The notes below the pieces were generated by a model. The model saw only the letters and a list, made by a program, of their open reading frames with translations. It did not search any database and was not told the DNA's origin. From contig JBITNC010000001.1 of assembly GCA_050084985.1 (NCBI GenBank), positions 154,256,001 through 154,320,000 of the forward strand: a DNA stretch of 64,000 nucleotides, given 5' to 3'. The DNA comes from Nageia nagi. Taxonomy: Eukaryota > Pinophyta. Positions 1 through 10,751 of the stretch are shown in pieces. Both the position numbers and the translations under genes were made by a program. The stretch's first letter is position 1. Each line of letters opens with the position of its first letter.

Positions 1-19
1 AGAGATGTTGGTACAGTTA

Positions 20-959
20 TACTCTTTATCAATCATCGAATCTAAAATCATAGAGCCTAAGGATTTACAGCACATCTTAAGTAAGCATTCAAGTACCTTT
101 GAGGAACCAAGGGGCTTACCACCCTAGTGATCACATGATTATGTTATTTAATTGGTATCAAGAAGTCAACCACCAACCATTCATCCTTATTGGTATCCTT
201 ATTTATAGAAAAATAAAATTGAAAAATTGGTTAAGAAACTATTGGATGCAGAAGTAATCCGATCTAGCATAAGCCCATATTATTCTCTAATTATATTGGT
301 TTGTAAGAAAGATTGTTCCTAGCATATGTGTGTGGATTTCAGGGCCCTCAACAAAATTACCATCAAGGATGAATTTTTGATCTTGATCATTAATGAATTA
401 TTGGATGAACTGCATGGGGCAAGATATTTTTCCAAGCTAGACCTACGATCTAGGTATCATCAAATTTGCCTCAAGGAGGACGATATACTAAAAACTATAT
501 TTCACACCTATGAGGGCCATTATGAGTTCTTGGTCATGCCTTTTGGCCTCACAAATGCTCCATCCATGTTTCAAAGTTTAATGAAGCACATGTTTCATCT
601 ATTCCTTAGGAAGTTCATTTTAGTTTTCTTTGATGATATCTTGATCTACAATACGACATGGCAAGAACATGTGGCACATGTTGACCAAACCTTACAAATT
701 TTGAAGGAACACTAAGAAATGGCAAGAACATGTGGCACATGTTGACCAAACCTTATAAATTTTGAAGGAACACTAGCTATATGCAAAAAAATCAAAATGT
801 TCATTTGATAAGAGGGAAATTGATTTCTTAGGCCATGTTATATCCAAAGGAGTTAAGTTGGGTCCATAAAAGATTATTAACATGCAAAATTGGTCTATTT
901 CTACATCTTTGAAAAGTCTTTGAGGATTCTTAGGTTTGACAGGCTATTAGAAGAAATTT
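20..959 (+). pseudogene. Ty3/gypsy reverse transcriptase remnant (L1)
   Basis: RT would copy element RNA into cDNA in the virus-like particle. Visible landmarks are a decayed N-terminal stretch (about 60-320), the block beginning [10 protein letters not shown] at 326, the F-S-K-L-D-L motif near 430, [10 protein letters not shown] near 532-560, and the catalytic F-F-D-D-I at about 627-641 with both aspartates intact. The frame breaks at about 715, where a 61-bp tandem duplication shifts it. The thumb region, including the F-L-G-H-V-I segment near 825-845, continues in other frames to 959. Compared with family RTs the core is nearly complete, but it is not translatable as one ORF. Confidence 0.92.
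658..779 (+). repeat. 61-bp tandem duplication inside the L1 RT
   Basis: Two adjacent copies, 658-718 and 719-779, are nearly identical; both contain GGCAAGAACATGTGGCACAT. The only clear difference in the core is a C/T change. A unit of 61 bp is not a multiple of three, so the duplication shifts the frame and a stop follows at 713-715. The near identity suggests it arose late in the life of this copy. Confidence 0.9.
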
Positions 960-1508
960 GTGAGGGATTATGGCAAGATTGCAGCACCTCTAAACATGTT
1001 GTTGAAAAACAATGCAGTCCAATGGTCCCCTCAAGCTAAGGTAGCTTTCCTTAAGCTCAAGGAGGTAATGTGTACCACCCTAGTATTAGCAATGCCAGAT
1101 TTTTCTAAAAAATTTATGATAGAAAGTGATGCTTATGGAGTAGGAATCGAGGCAATATTAATGCAAGAGGGGCATCCCTTGGCATTCACTAGTAGAGCAC
1201 TCTCTAGAAAAAATTTGGGTAAATCCACTTATGAAAAAGAAATGCTTGCCATCATTCATGCTATTCAACATTGGAGACCATATCTCATTGGTCATCATTT
1301 CATCATCCTCACAGATCATCATAGTTTGAAACTTTTCATTGAGAAATGCATTTATACACCTAAGCAACAAAAATGGGTGACCAAACTATTGGGGTATGAT
1401 TATGAGATAGTATACCATAAAGGTAAGGAGAATGTGGTTGCTGATGCTTTGTCCAAAAAATTTGAATATCAAGTAGCATTGCAAGCTCTTTCATCTCCTA
1501 TTCCTTAA
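960..1508 (+). pseudogene. Ty3/gypsy RNase H remnant (L1)
   Basis: This 182-residue open stretch is the connection plus RNase H domain that follows RT in gypsy pol and degrades the RNA strand of RNA:DNA hybrids. The first catalytic aspartate is in E-S-D-A-Y-G-V-G (about 1126-1150). The F-T-S-R-A-L block is near 1185, T-D-H-H-S-L near 1310, and the typical end G-K-E-N-V-V-A-D-A-L-S near 1423-1455. It is unusually well kept for this window. It continues from the RT remnant in a different frame and ends in a stop before the integrase part. Confidence 0.92.
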
Positions 1509-2450
1509 TGGTTGGATAAAGTTAAACAAGAGTGGGAAGAGGATAGCTCCACCCAAGAATTGCTAAAATAGATCACTCAAGACCCCATGAGTAAACCACA
1601 CCATACATGGCATGATGGCATTTTGAAATTCAAAGGTCATATTTTGTCACCATATCCTTAAAAATGTAAATAAAAAATACTTTTCAAATTGCATTGTACA
1701 ACTACATCAGGACATGAAGGATTTTTGAAAACTTATAAGTGAGTGGCACGATCATTCTATTAGACAAGTATGAAATTGGATATCAAGTAGGTTATGGTAG
1801 CTTATGATGTGTTATAATGATAAAAGGGTGAGATAGTGGGTACTCTAGGACTCCTTCAACCTCTTCCCATACCTACCCATATATATACTAATATCTCAAT
1901 GGATTTCATTGAAGGCCTTCCTAAATCTCATGGTAAATCAGTTATTCTAGTGATGGTTGATTGATTATCCAAATATGCTCTTTTTGGTTCATTGGTTCAT
2001 CCCTATAAAGTAGTGACAATGGCACAATTATTCTTGGATATAATTTTCAAACTACATGTCATGTAAGAGATGATTGTTAGTGATCATGATCCCACTTTTA
2101 TAAGTCATATTTTGCAAGAGCTTTTTAAACTGCAAGGTACCAAACTAAACATGAGCTCATCATATCATCCACAAACTGATGGTCAGATTAAAATTATCAA
2201 CAAATGCTTGGAAATATATGTATGTTGTTTTTTTCAACACAACCTATACATTGGGTATGATGGCTTCCCTTGGCTGAGTGGTGGTATAATACATCTTATC
2301 ATTCTACTAGCAAGATGACCCCCTATGAAGTAGTGTATGGTCAAGCTCCACCAACTATCACCTCGCATGTTGTAGGTCCTAATAAAGTTTAGGCAATTAA
2401 CTAAGCTTTAGTTACTTAGGATGATATTCTTCATTTGCTCAAAGATAACA
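1509..2450 (+). pseudogene. Ty3/gypsy integrase remnant (L1)
   Basis: The region between RNase H and the chromodomain carries decayed integrase pieces. At 1890-1970 the core start reads S-M-D-F-I-E-G-L-P. At 2070-2230 an open stretch contains S-D-H-D-P-T-F (second catalytic Asp region) and S-S-Y-H-P-Q-T-D-G-Q. The glutamate usually found just after Q-T-D-G-Q is not recognisable, because the residues there read I-K-I-I-N. Several stops and at least two frame changes are present. The N-terminal zinc-binding part (about 1600-1750) is barely recognisable. Confidence 0.85.
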
Positions 2451-2559
2451 TTTAGATAGCCCAACATTGTATGAAACAACAAGCTGATTAGTAATATGTG
2501 GAAAGAGAGTTCTAGGTAGATGACATGGTCTTTCTAAGGTTGAAACCTTATCGCTAGAA

Positions 2560-2948
2560 ATCCTTAAAAATAAAAGGCCCTCAAAAATTGGCCCCAAAGT
2601 TTTATGGTCCTTACAAGGTGTTACAACACATTGGCCCAATTGCATACAAATTAGAGCTTCCTGTTTCTTCCAAGATTCACCCAATGTTTCATGTCTCTTA
2701 CCTCAAGAAAGTGATTAGATCAAAGGTTCAGGTTTAGACATAATTACCTAAGTTTCCAAAGGATGGATCAATGGTAGTTGTACCTAAGGTAATTTTGGAT
2801 CAATGCTCATGATAGCTTCATAATTGCTCCATCACGAAAGTCCTTGTGTAGTGGCAAGGCATGGCACCAGAAGACACAAGATGGGAAATCCTTCATCAGC
2901 TGCAGCAATAGTTTTCACATTTCAGCTTTGAGGATAAATCTTCATCAC
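2560..2948 (+). pseudogene. Integrase C-terminus and chromodomain remnant (L1)
   Basis: After the integrase core, the frame reads P-K-F-Y-G-P-Y-K-V and then I-H-P-M-F-H-V-S-Y-L-K-K at about 2670-2711, the usual GPY/F-module end. A chromodomain-like block follows with V-L-V-Q-W-Q-G, then P-E-D-T-R-W-E near 2840-2890. In chromoviruses this domain is thought to guide integration into heterochromatin. Stops interrupt it. The minus strand here carries only a shadow ORF. Confidence 0.85.
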
Positions 2949-2961
2949 AAGAGGGGTGACA
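2949..2961 (+). other. Polypurine tract of L1
   Basis: The purine-rich run AAGAGGGGTGACA lies directly before the LTR start TGTTAG. Plus-strand DNA synthesis is primed at such tracts. Its position fixes the LTR boundary. Confidence 0.85.
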
Positions 2962-3371
2962 TGTTAGGATCTCACATCCTAACATTTTAGTGTTAGTATT
3001 AGTATTTTATTAAATTATCGACCTATATTATAAATTGTAATATTGTGATTGTAAGGGTGGGGCTCAATTTAGCATTACTATTAGGGTTAGGGTTAGTTTA
3101 ATATAAATAGATATAAGTATGTGGAGAAATGTATCTTGAACATTATTTTTCACCTTTAGAGTTATAAGGAGGTAACCCCTTCAAAGCAGCCTATGATTCT
3201 ATTACTATTTAGTAAAATCCTATCCTTATCTGCTTATTGATGCTATTTTGTGTTCTATTTACCAATGCATGCTCTGTTATTTCCAATAGATATTTGTTAT
3301 TTTCCTATTTCAAATCAATATTCATTTCATTTCTACAATATTTTGCTTTTCATATTTGTACCATCGTAACA
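2962..3371 (+). repeat. 3' LTR of L1 (about 410 bp)
   Basis: The LTR starts TGTTAGG right after the polypurine tract and ends CGTAACA. The terminal TGTTA and TAACA are inverted repeats, as expected for LTR ends. It contains a TATA-like box at 3101-3110 and, just upstream, a short run of TTAGGG units (3081-3097). The second LTR is outside the window. Confidence 0.85.
3101..3110 (+). promoter_or_regulatory. TATA-like box in the L1 LTR
   Basis: The sequence ATATAAATAG lies about 140 bp into the LTR, a typical place for the U3 promoter. It is preceded by a telomere-like TTAGGG run resembling the telo-box of plant promoters. The regulatory reading is an inference. Confidence 0.5.
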
Positions 3372-4451
3372 ATTAACTACTAATAACCTCTCATAATCCA
3401 TGAAGTGCAAACAAGCATATAAGACAACAATTTAAGAATAGTGACAAGTAGATCATAGTTAAGAGATCAAAAAGTAAATTATATTCTATTATCATTGACA
3501 TAAGTACAAAATAGGGGCAATATCTATTATATCTGACCCCTTCTCTTATAATAAAGTTAATATTTATAGTTTTCCTCTATAAAATATATCCTAACTAACT
3601 CCTAACAAACTCTGATAGAGAAAATATCTATAACTAACTAATGAGATATTTACAATAGATCATATTTGATCTCTAATCAAATTTACAACTTATATTACAA
3701 TCTACAAATATCTGAAGCAATCTTATGTATGCACTAACACCCTTCAGCTTGTTCAAAACTTGTAAGTTGAATTTAGAAGTTGAAATCACCTTTTTGGAAT
3801 GAAAATGCATTTTATCAAGGTTCTAACACTATTTATAGGTATTAGCACTCTGATGGACCTATTAGAATTAAATACTGAACAAAATGAGCTGTTCCACTAG
3901 ACTTCTTCACCCATACTTAGATTTGGATGACTACAACTTAGATCTTCAAAATTGGAACATTTGTGATACTTGGTGTAGTTAATATCCTCACTGGTACTTG
4001 ATCAAACCACCTTTAGTAGGGCTAGAATGTTAGAAAAAGTCTTGTATAATTTTCTTGCTATTTCGATGGAAACTTTTCTTCTCTATTATGTTGGATCTTT
4101 GGCAAAATTAAATATTCTACAAAACATAAAAAAATGGTGAAGTATAACAATATAATGACTTTACCACCATTTTGGAGAAGTTCATACATCATAAAACTAT
4201 CATACCTTCACCAAAACTAAACACTATGAGAAATGCTCAAAATTTGACTAAGTCCTAGTACTAATTGATTATGCCATCATTTTAGCAAAAAATGTGCATA
4301 CCAATACTACCAGATCTCTACCAAAATTAAACATCATAAAAATGTCTAAAATTGACTAAGTATAAATTATTCCAACAATAGTAAAGGATGAAAAAATAGC
4401 ATACCCATATAAAACTCTTCTTATATCTCCAAAAATATGTATGGATATACA
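3372..4451 (-). repeat. LTR of family X (minus copy, end truncated)
   Basis: Read on the minus strand from 4451, this segment matches the plus-strand LTR at 39774-40901 over about 1 kb, including the shared start TGTATATCCATACATATTTT. Conserved blocks include the part equivalent to 40220-40470 and the stretch around 3460-3840. It stops at 3372, where the L1 LTR ends, and lacks the last roughly 80 bp of the plus copy. It therefore looks like the 3' LTR of a minus-strand family X element. Confidence 0.8.
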
Positions 4452-5800
4452 TACTTGTAATTGATTGGAAGAATTATGCTGCCAAATCTTGAACTCATGA
4501 TAAAAAAATGTAAATTCTATATAAAAACTTACTATCAAAATGTACAAAAAATACCTTAGCTTGGTCCATCCTTGGGTACATCTTTGAAAAAAATTGCTAG
4601 AGCTATGGACCATTCCTCATTAGATGACATAATATTATCTTGGATGAGTATTGCTAGAGAAACAAACTGATTGATAAGATTCATACTAATGTTTTGTTTG
4701 ATCATTGATAATTCTAAAATCCACTTTTCTACCCTTATCATTTATTGGATGAACTTTGAGAACTTATTTTCAAAATTATTCTTTATCTAATTTGCAAAGC
4801 TATCAACTATCTTCTGTGTTGTATCATAAAATGCTTTCATCTCATGTAGTGTATACATAGTCTTATTCCCCTTGTATAGGGGAGGCATCTTATTTTTTTC
4901 AAATACTTTCAAGGAACCATTTAATTTATTAATCTCCAACATTAGTGATTTTATATATTTATCCATACAAAGTATCAACTCATGTAAATGGGCCACTTTC
5001 TGAGATATTACCAAATTTTTTTCATGAGAGTTATGAATACCGATATCTAAAATAGTATTTTGGTTCATTACCTTGATAATATTTGTATTCTCAATAGACA
5101 TATTTACAATTTTGCTCTTTAAATAAAAAATAACCTCATCTATTTTCTTCTCACAATATAATACATATTCCCTAATTGAATTTAATAATGTCAAAATTGG
5201 TACAATCTTACCCCAATAGTTGAATTTAATATTCTTTAGGGCATTAATGGGCAAGTGTGTCTTTATTGGTTCCTTGGTGTCCTAGGCTAGAGTATGTTAT
5301 TTAATCTTCAATGCTTCCTCCAACTCCACTTTTAGCTTAGCAAAATTTTTAATTGCTAACTTCATGTTAGTATCATTCTTATTATCTGCATCTTGTAAAG
5401 CCTTCAAATCTTCTTAAGTTTATTCTTCTCTTCTTCTAAAGATTTATACTCTATTTCTTTGTTCTTTAACAAAGCTTTCAAAGAATCAATTTCTAGCTCC
5501 AAGGTTTCAATCCGATCATTTTTTATGGTGAGTTTTATGCCTTAGGCCTTCAATTCCTCTTCTTTTTCTTCTACAACTTTAGCAATTTTTGAAGACTCTA
5601 TAGCTTCTTGCAATTACTGAATCTATTTATTCAATAAATTAATTTAGGTTAAGTGGAACTTTTCCTTCTCAGTGGTAGTAGCTTCCTACTTCTCTAACCT
5701 ATCCACTTTCCTTTTTAGCATGGTTACATCTATATCCATCAATGTCATTCTAGTTCTCATGATCTTCCCCTTATCCATCCAATTGATCTTATTGGATCTT
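4452..5800 (-). pseudogene. Coiled-coil 3' ORF of family X (decayed)
   Basis: On the minus strand a Lys/Glu/Leu/Ile-rich reading frame runs from about 5790 (M-D-K-G-K-I-M) to about 4560, broken by stops and frame changes. Its longest open part is 4787-5254 (155 residues). The heptad-like spacing of Leu and Ile and the charged repeats, for example E-L-E-I-D-S-L-K-A-L near 5490, suggest a long coiled coil. It lies directly upstream of the 3' LTR, the place where plant Tat-group elements often carry an extra ORF. I do not recognise a domain family. An ORF of unrelated origin is possible. Confidence 0.5.
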
Positions 5801-6035
5801 AGTTACAAATAAATTCCTTTCACATTTGAAGGTTCTCCGAATGATGGATCAAGTTGTGTTGCTAAGATCTCTAAAACTTACTTTTATATGTGAATGTTTG
5901 TATCCAACTATATTTGTCCCTAAATCCTCTACTCCTTGTGGTACTTTTCAAACCATTTGTAGATTGATTTGTCAATTTTGCTCTAATTTGTGTCTTGAGA
6001 GGAATAATCTATTTACCAAATAGATATGGGAGGCA
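5801..6035. other. Unassigned spacer between family X and L2
   Basis: A short plus-strand open stretch (5826-6023) has no recognisable similarity. The minus strand may continue the coiled-coil element upstream. No other signal is seen. Confidence 0.4.
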
Positions 6036-6324
6036 TGTGATGTCCCCCTTGCATGATTGTAATTAATGGTTAAATCCAATGGATTCCTCTTATAATATAT
6101 TTTATTATTGCATTGTACTTTCATGTTGTAACTTGGGATAAAAGACTTAATGGGTAAATGGAACCCATTGTGAACCCCAAGTGGGATGTATCCCTCCCAA
6201 GCATAAATTAGGTATTTTATTATACTTGTAGATCCTGATATTGATTATGGGAATCCTAAGGTCTATTTTACACTTAAGTGGAAGGAGGAGTACTTGTATA
6301 CATGCATTAGCCTTAGGGAGATTC

Positions 6325-6465
6325 TTAGACCCCACGCATGACTCCTAGACCCATGTTAGGCATGCATGGTACTCCTAGATCCCCATATTGGTATTTTTGG
6401 CACTCCAGGACCCCATGTTGTTATGCTTGATCCCTAGGCACCCATGTTGGGCATTTTGGACCCCC
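6325..6465 (+). repeat. Degenerate minisatellite in the L2 LTR
   Basis: About four diverged units of 40-45 bp each carry a core like GACCCCATGTTGG followed by a CATG/ATGC stretch and an ACTCCTAG-like segment. The array lies upstream of the TATA-like box, where LTR minisatellites can act as enhancers; that role is a guess here. Confidence 0.6.
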
Positions 6466-6531
6466 AAGAAGTTAACATTAGGATTAAGGAGATAGTTGAT
6501 GATGCCAAGCTAAGATCCAAATAGAGTTGAG

Positions 6532-6542
6532 TGTATAAAGAG
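6532..6542 (+). promoter_or_regulatory. TATA-like box in the L2 LTR
   Basis: TGTATAAAGAG occurs about 500 bp into the LTR, after the minisatellite. It is a plausible core promoter for the element RNA. Confidence 0.45.
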
Positions 6543-7184
6543 ACATTGGAGCCTCATTGTTGGATATATCTAATTTTACTATTATCTCATTGATACCATC
6601 CTATGGATACAAGTCTTAGCGATGCTAAGCAATTCTCTAGGTGCAACATCTTGGAGGGATATTAGGCTAAGGGATCCTAATTATCTATGACATTGGTGTT
6701 AGTACCCTTTCCTATCCAATGGTATTCTAAGGTTGAGCTTCTACCATTCAATTGACCTCCAAGATTAGAGGAGGGCTCCTTCAGTGGAGAGGATTCAAGT
6801 TCTAAGGGAGCAAGGTTGTCCCATGGTTCTACTTGTTCATTCAACATTGAGGATACATAGTTTTTCGTAGTTGGCTCCCTTGAGGCCAACATTAGCCCTA
6901 TTAGGCTAGATATTGTATTATTGAGTATCATTTATTATTAGATAATCATATTTACCTTATGTATTCTTTGCTATTGGAATATTATGGTTTGTTTACTCAT
7001 TTATCCATGATTAAGCCAGATGTTGGTATTGTTGTATTATGGAGGTTGATAATTAATGCACTAACCCTAATATTGGCATATTAAGGGTTTGTATGCTTGT
7101 AATTGCTCTTGTAGATCATATGTTGGATGGATACTTATGTTTTTGGGTTTAATTGCACTTGATTTGTATTTTGGATTGTTACAA

Positions 7185-7199
7185 TGGTATCAAAGCATG
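7185..7199 (+). other. Primer-binding site of L2 (initiator Met tRNA)
   Basis: TGGTATCAAAGCATG matches the well-known plant sequence TGGTATCAGAGC, complementary to the 3' end of initiator tRNA-Met, with one G-to-A change. It follows the LTR end by one base. Confidence 0.85.
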
Positions 7200-7269
7200 T
7201 ATCTATTCAACCTATGTATGAGACCTACAGTACATTGTTACTACACTAGATCCATAACTCAAAGAGAGA

Positions 7270-8442
7270 TGGCATCCATAAGGAAGAGCACAAAGTCACA
7301 CATAGAAGAGATAAGTTCTAGGGACATCCATGAGGAGGATCATTGATAGTGGATGAATGAGGTACTAAATGAATGATAAGTCAAAGAGGAAGAAGATGTG
7401 CCAAGGGTGAGATCTATTTCATCTAGAAGAAGGAGCTCAACTTTGATTCAGGATTCCACACCTGAGAGGAAGTTCAATGAGCTCATTTTAGCCATCAATA
7501 ACATGATCAAAGCCATAACCACTATGTAGTGGCATTTGAATAGGCATATGGGGGTTTATGAGGAGCCTGAGAGATAAATTAATCCCCCATGTCCTACCAA
7601 GGATGATAAAGAGGATCCTCATGAGGAGGATAGGGAAGATCAAGAGATGAGCATGAGGAGATCCCATAGTTTAAGAGATCGAGAGTCTACTCACCATGGA
7701 TATATGGGACATATAGAACCTACATTCTTGAAATTCCATTCACATCAAGCACCATAAGGTACTAACCCTCTCCTAGGGAGGTACCTAGGGAGGATGTTGG
7801 CAAGATGAGGGAACAACCCATCATATCCAATCTATCCATGCCAATGTTATTAAATAAGTACAAGGAGGAAATGAAGAATAGGGTTCCTGGCCCATTAGAG
7901 CTACATCAAATTTTTAGGGAGTATTCCATGTTGGATTTGACATTAAAGAGAGATGTTAACTTTAATGGCTACTTGGAAATCCTAGGGTTGAAGGGGACCA
8001 ATTTGCATGGCCCACACACTCCTAACAACTCATGGGGAGATAAGAGAGACCTATAGAAAAAATAAACAAGATGTAGGTATAAATGTATGATGAAAATAGA
8101 TTACTACTTGGGCATGATTGTGCCAGCTACAACCTTACTTCACCTTGAGCCCAAATATGGTGGAGAAGGATGTAATTCACTTTGCATCTTTACATTTTGA
8201 GGGTGATTCTATAGAGTGGTGGTAGCATGGGGTGATTACCCAAGATTATTCACTCATCACCTCCTTTGATGAGTTTGGTAGGTAGCTAGTTAAGAGGTTT
8301 GGATAGAAGAGGGAGAATGACTACTTTTAGGATTTGACATCACTACTACAACAAGGAGTGGTGGATGAGTATGTATTGGAGTTTTAGAAAATCATACTAA
8401 TGATCCACCACACTTCAAAGGAATAGTTTATATTATTCTTCA
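7270..8442 (+). pseudogene. Ty3/gypsy gag remnant of L2
   Basis: Downstream of the primer-binding site the plus strand encodes a charged N-terminal region starting M-A-S-I-R-K (7270), rich in Glu, Arg and Ser. A classical retrotransposon gag core follows near 8195-8440: F-E-G-D-S-I-E-W-W, then S-F-D-E-F-G-R, L-V-K-R-F-G and V-V-D-E-Y-V-L-E-F. Stops at TAG/TGA break the frame in many places. Coding stops abruptly at about 8442, where a minus-strand LTR of family F begins, so the element is cut there. The zinc knuckle, protease and pol parts are missing. Confidence 0.85.
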
Positions 8443-9044
8443 AATGATATTCAAATGATATGGATCAATGCTTTATGTACTCTTAATCTATCACTTTGGA
8501 TCACTAATAAGCATAATATATATATCGTAATTATAGTTCTTTGCACAATGTGGATTCCTTATCGATAGTCACCTCACTCCATACATACTATAAGATTTGT
8601 AGTGTGAAGGAAAATAACAAATATAGCAAGTAACATAAGCTTAGAGCATAAAAAAAACTTAGATAGGTGCTTTCAAGAGACATTATTGTGTAGTGTAGCT
8701 AATGTATATACAACCACATATAAGAGATATCTGATAGGGGTTATTGTATTGTGCACCTCCTTTTATATCTTGCAAAGACATAAAAAAGAGTGAGAGTCAA
8801 CTTTGGAATACTAATAATCATATCAATAGAATTATATAAGAACATGGAATATTAATAATATTCTCAAAATAATTATAGATATAAACATGATTAAGAGATA
8901 TTAACCTTGATTAACATATGTTTAATATTTGATTAGAACATTAGTCCTGATATTATATATATTTGCATGATTTAAATAACATATAGCTTAGATACCTAAA
9001 ATATGATTTATTAATAAATAAAAAATCATATTTAGGTGTCTACA
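8443..9044 (-). repeat. Truncated LTR of family F, minus strand
   Basis: Read on the minus strand from 9044 (TGTAGACACC) this matches the plus-strand LTR at 50558-51340 along most of its length, including the stretch after the ATATGATTT inverted repeat and the A-T-rich middle. It stops at about 8443, leaving off roughly the last 180 bp of the LTR. It sits between the plus-strand gag of L2 and the minus-strand gag of M, so it interrupts or was interrupted by one of them. Confidence 0.8.
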
Positions 9045-10148
9045 CCACCTATTATTCTAGAATATTTTTACACATTTCAAAGATCTCATTTGTTGCTTTC
9101 TTTGAAGCATATCCTCCACATTCAAATTTAAGGCTTCCATACAATCCTCACATACACCTTTTAAGAATGCACTTTTCATCATATGTTTATCCAATTTAAC
9201 TTTTGCTCTATAAGCCATAAAATAAAATATTTTGCGATAATCTTCTAATGGCTCATCATATTTTTGTACCATTTTAAAGATTTTATGCTTTATATTAGAT
9301 GATTTGTAGTAAGCTTGATATTTTTTAAGAAATTTTCATACCTCTCCAATTTGTAATTGAATTATCCCAAAGGTATATAAAAGTTGTACCTTTTAGGATG
9401 GTAAGGAATAGCTTAATATTCTTTGCATCCCTTATATAATCATAAGTCTTACATAGGATATCAAATGTAAATAGGAATGTATCAGGATCCTTAGCAGTTG
9501 TTCCATTAAACATGGGAAGGAACAATGGTTAGATATTCTTCATAAGCCCTTCTCCATCAGGTATTCTAATAAGGAAGGATAATAGGTCCATACTATTATT
9601 ATTATTTTATTGATCTTCATTGATCATATCCCTTTCCTAAGTTTATCAATGAATTCTAAATTTGTTTTTGGTGTACTTGGTATTTATAAACCTTCTACAA
9701 ATTTCTTTGTAGCTTCAAAGACAACATTAGAGTGATATTTAAATAAACTCTTGAAATGATTTACTTGTAGTTTCTCTACTAATGGTCTTTTAATTGTATC
9801 TTATTGTGGGGATTCTTATTGATTATGTATAGTATCTTGATGAAGTTCAATAGTTTATGATTTAGGTATTTATGCTTCAATAGTTGTAGAGTCTAGCTCT
9901 ATTATAAGTTCCATACTTGTGACTCTAATGTTTGGAGGAGTTGAGTGAGACTTGGACTCTCTGTTTATTTAGTAACTTCTTATTTTCTAGCACCAGGTGT
10001 TGATCCTCATCCTTATAGGGTTCCTTATGAACTCCCTCTTATGTTACCTCAACCTTTGGTAGAAATAAATTGTCCCTTCTCATTTCTATGTCTAGACATT
10101 CAAGAGCATTGTGACCTAGATCAACCACATAATAATCTTAATATCTTC
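9045..10148 (-). pseudogene. Ty3/gypsy (Tat-like) gag remnant of element M
   Basis: On the minus strand two open pieces (9525-9325 and 9272-9057) encode a gag core: L-P-M-F-N-G, then D-P-D-T-F-L-F near 9500, L-K-G-T near 9400, and F-L-K-G-V with a following Leu-rich helix near 9170. This form of gag, with a D-P-D-T-F-L-F block, is familiar from plant Tat-group elements. The N-terminal portion (about 9600-10148) is more decayed and full of stops. Pol is absent, because the family F LTR takes over at 9044. Gag would form the virus-like particle. Confidence 0.8.
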
Positions 10149-10164
10149 TCGATAATGATACCAA
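10149..10164 (-). other. Possible primer-binding site of element M
   Basis: On the minus strand the segment reads TTTTTGGTATCATTATCGAG, in which TGGTATCA is the start of the initiator Met tRNA site. It is upstream of the M gag, as expected, but the rest of the site has diverged. Confidence 0.4.
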
Positions 10165-10751
10165 AAATGAATATATTTTTATATTTAATTTAATTATCAA
10201 TCCAAGGTTAATTTATTTTCAAGGGTATTACACCATATATGCAAATTGAGTGATGATTGATCCTATGACTAAGATTTTTTACTCTATTGTATTTATGATA
10301 ATTGATGTAGTCTAAATACTCAAATTGATAATAACAATTAAATAAAAAAATATTTTACTATAGAAATAAATATACTATTCTTTAAAGGATTTTATTATAT
10401 AAATGATTTAAACAATAATAGAAGTAAATTCATTCAAAGAACTTTTAATTAACAAACATGAACTCAAGAAATGAAATTACCAAAATAGATTACTAATTGA
10501 TTTTATTGCAATATAAAAATATACATACTTTTACAAAAATTATAATATAAGATTTAATACTTCTTCATACACCTTAATTACTTATATATAATGTAATCTA
10601 ACTTAAATAGAAATAAAGAAAGATATAATCCAAACTAAGGTGCAAGTGGATTTGTACCTTAACCAAAGTTGGATGTATCTGACATGTTGCTCAAAGATAG
10701 AAAGAAATTATGTTTTGTATGATATTAAAATGAGAGATTACATACCACCAT
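10165..10751 (-). other. AT-rich non-coding DNA, possibly LTR of M
   Basis: No coding similarity is seen. It lies just upstream (minus strand) of the possible primer-binding site, so it could be the U5/R side of the M 5' LTR, with the rest displaced beyond the N1 insertion to 13791-14120. I could not find a matching second LTR. Confidence 0.3.

Larger units (their letters stand above)
1..3371 (+). mobile_element. 3' part of a Ty3/gypsy chromovirus (L1), truncated by the window edge
   Basis: The order on the plus strand is RT, RNase H, integrase, chromodomain, polypurine tract and 3' LTR, which is the plant chromovirus order within Ty3/gypsy. Gag, protease and the 5' LTR lie left of the window. 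Coding pieces are interrupted by stops and frameshifts, so the copy is dead. The 3' LTR ends at 3371 and abuts a minus-strand LTR of family X, so one of them inserted into or next to the other. The missing left end means no target-site duplication can be tested. Confidence 0.9.
6036..7183 (+). repeat. 5' LTR of gypsy element L2 (about 1.15 kb)
   Basis: The left end TGTGATGTCCCCC and the right end GTTACA flank the segment, and a primer-binding site for initiator Met tRNA begins two bases after it. The exact start (6036 or 6038) is uncertain because TG occurs at both. A TATA-like TGTATAAAGAG lies near 6532-6542. A degenerate minisatellite lies at 6325-6465. No 3' LTR copy was found in the window. 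Confidence 0.75.

Noticed and set aside
1158-1370. Minus-strand ORF of 70 residues
   Set aside because: Shadow of the L1 RNase H on the other strand.
2439-2684. Minus-strand ORF of 81 residues
   Set aside because: Shadow of the L1 integrase C-terminal region.
3081-3097. Interstitial telomere
   Set aside because: Fewer than three TTAGGG units and not the plant telomere repeat; it lies within an LTR.
6036-7183. Host gene promoter region
   Set aside because: The segment is bounded by LTR ends and followed by a primer-binding site and gag.
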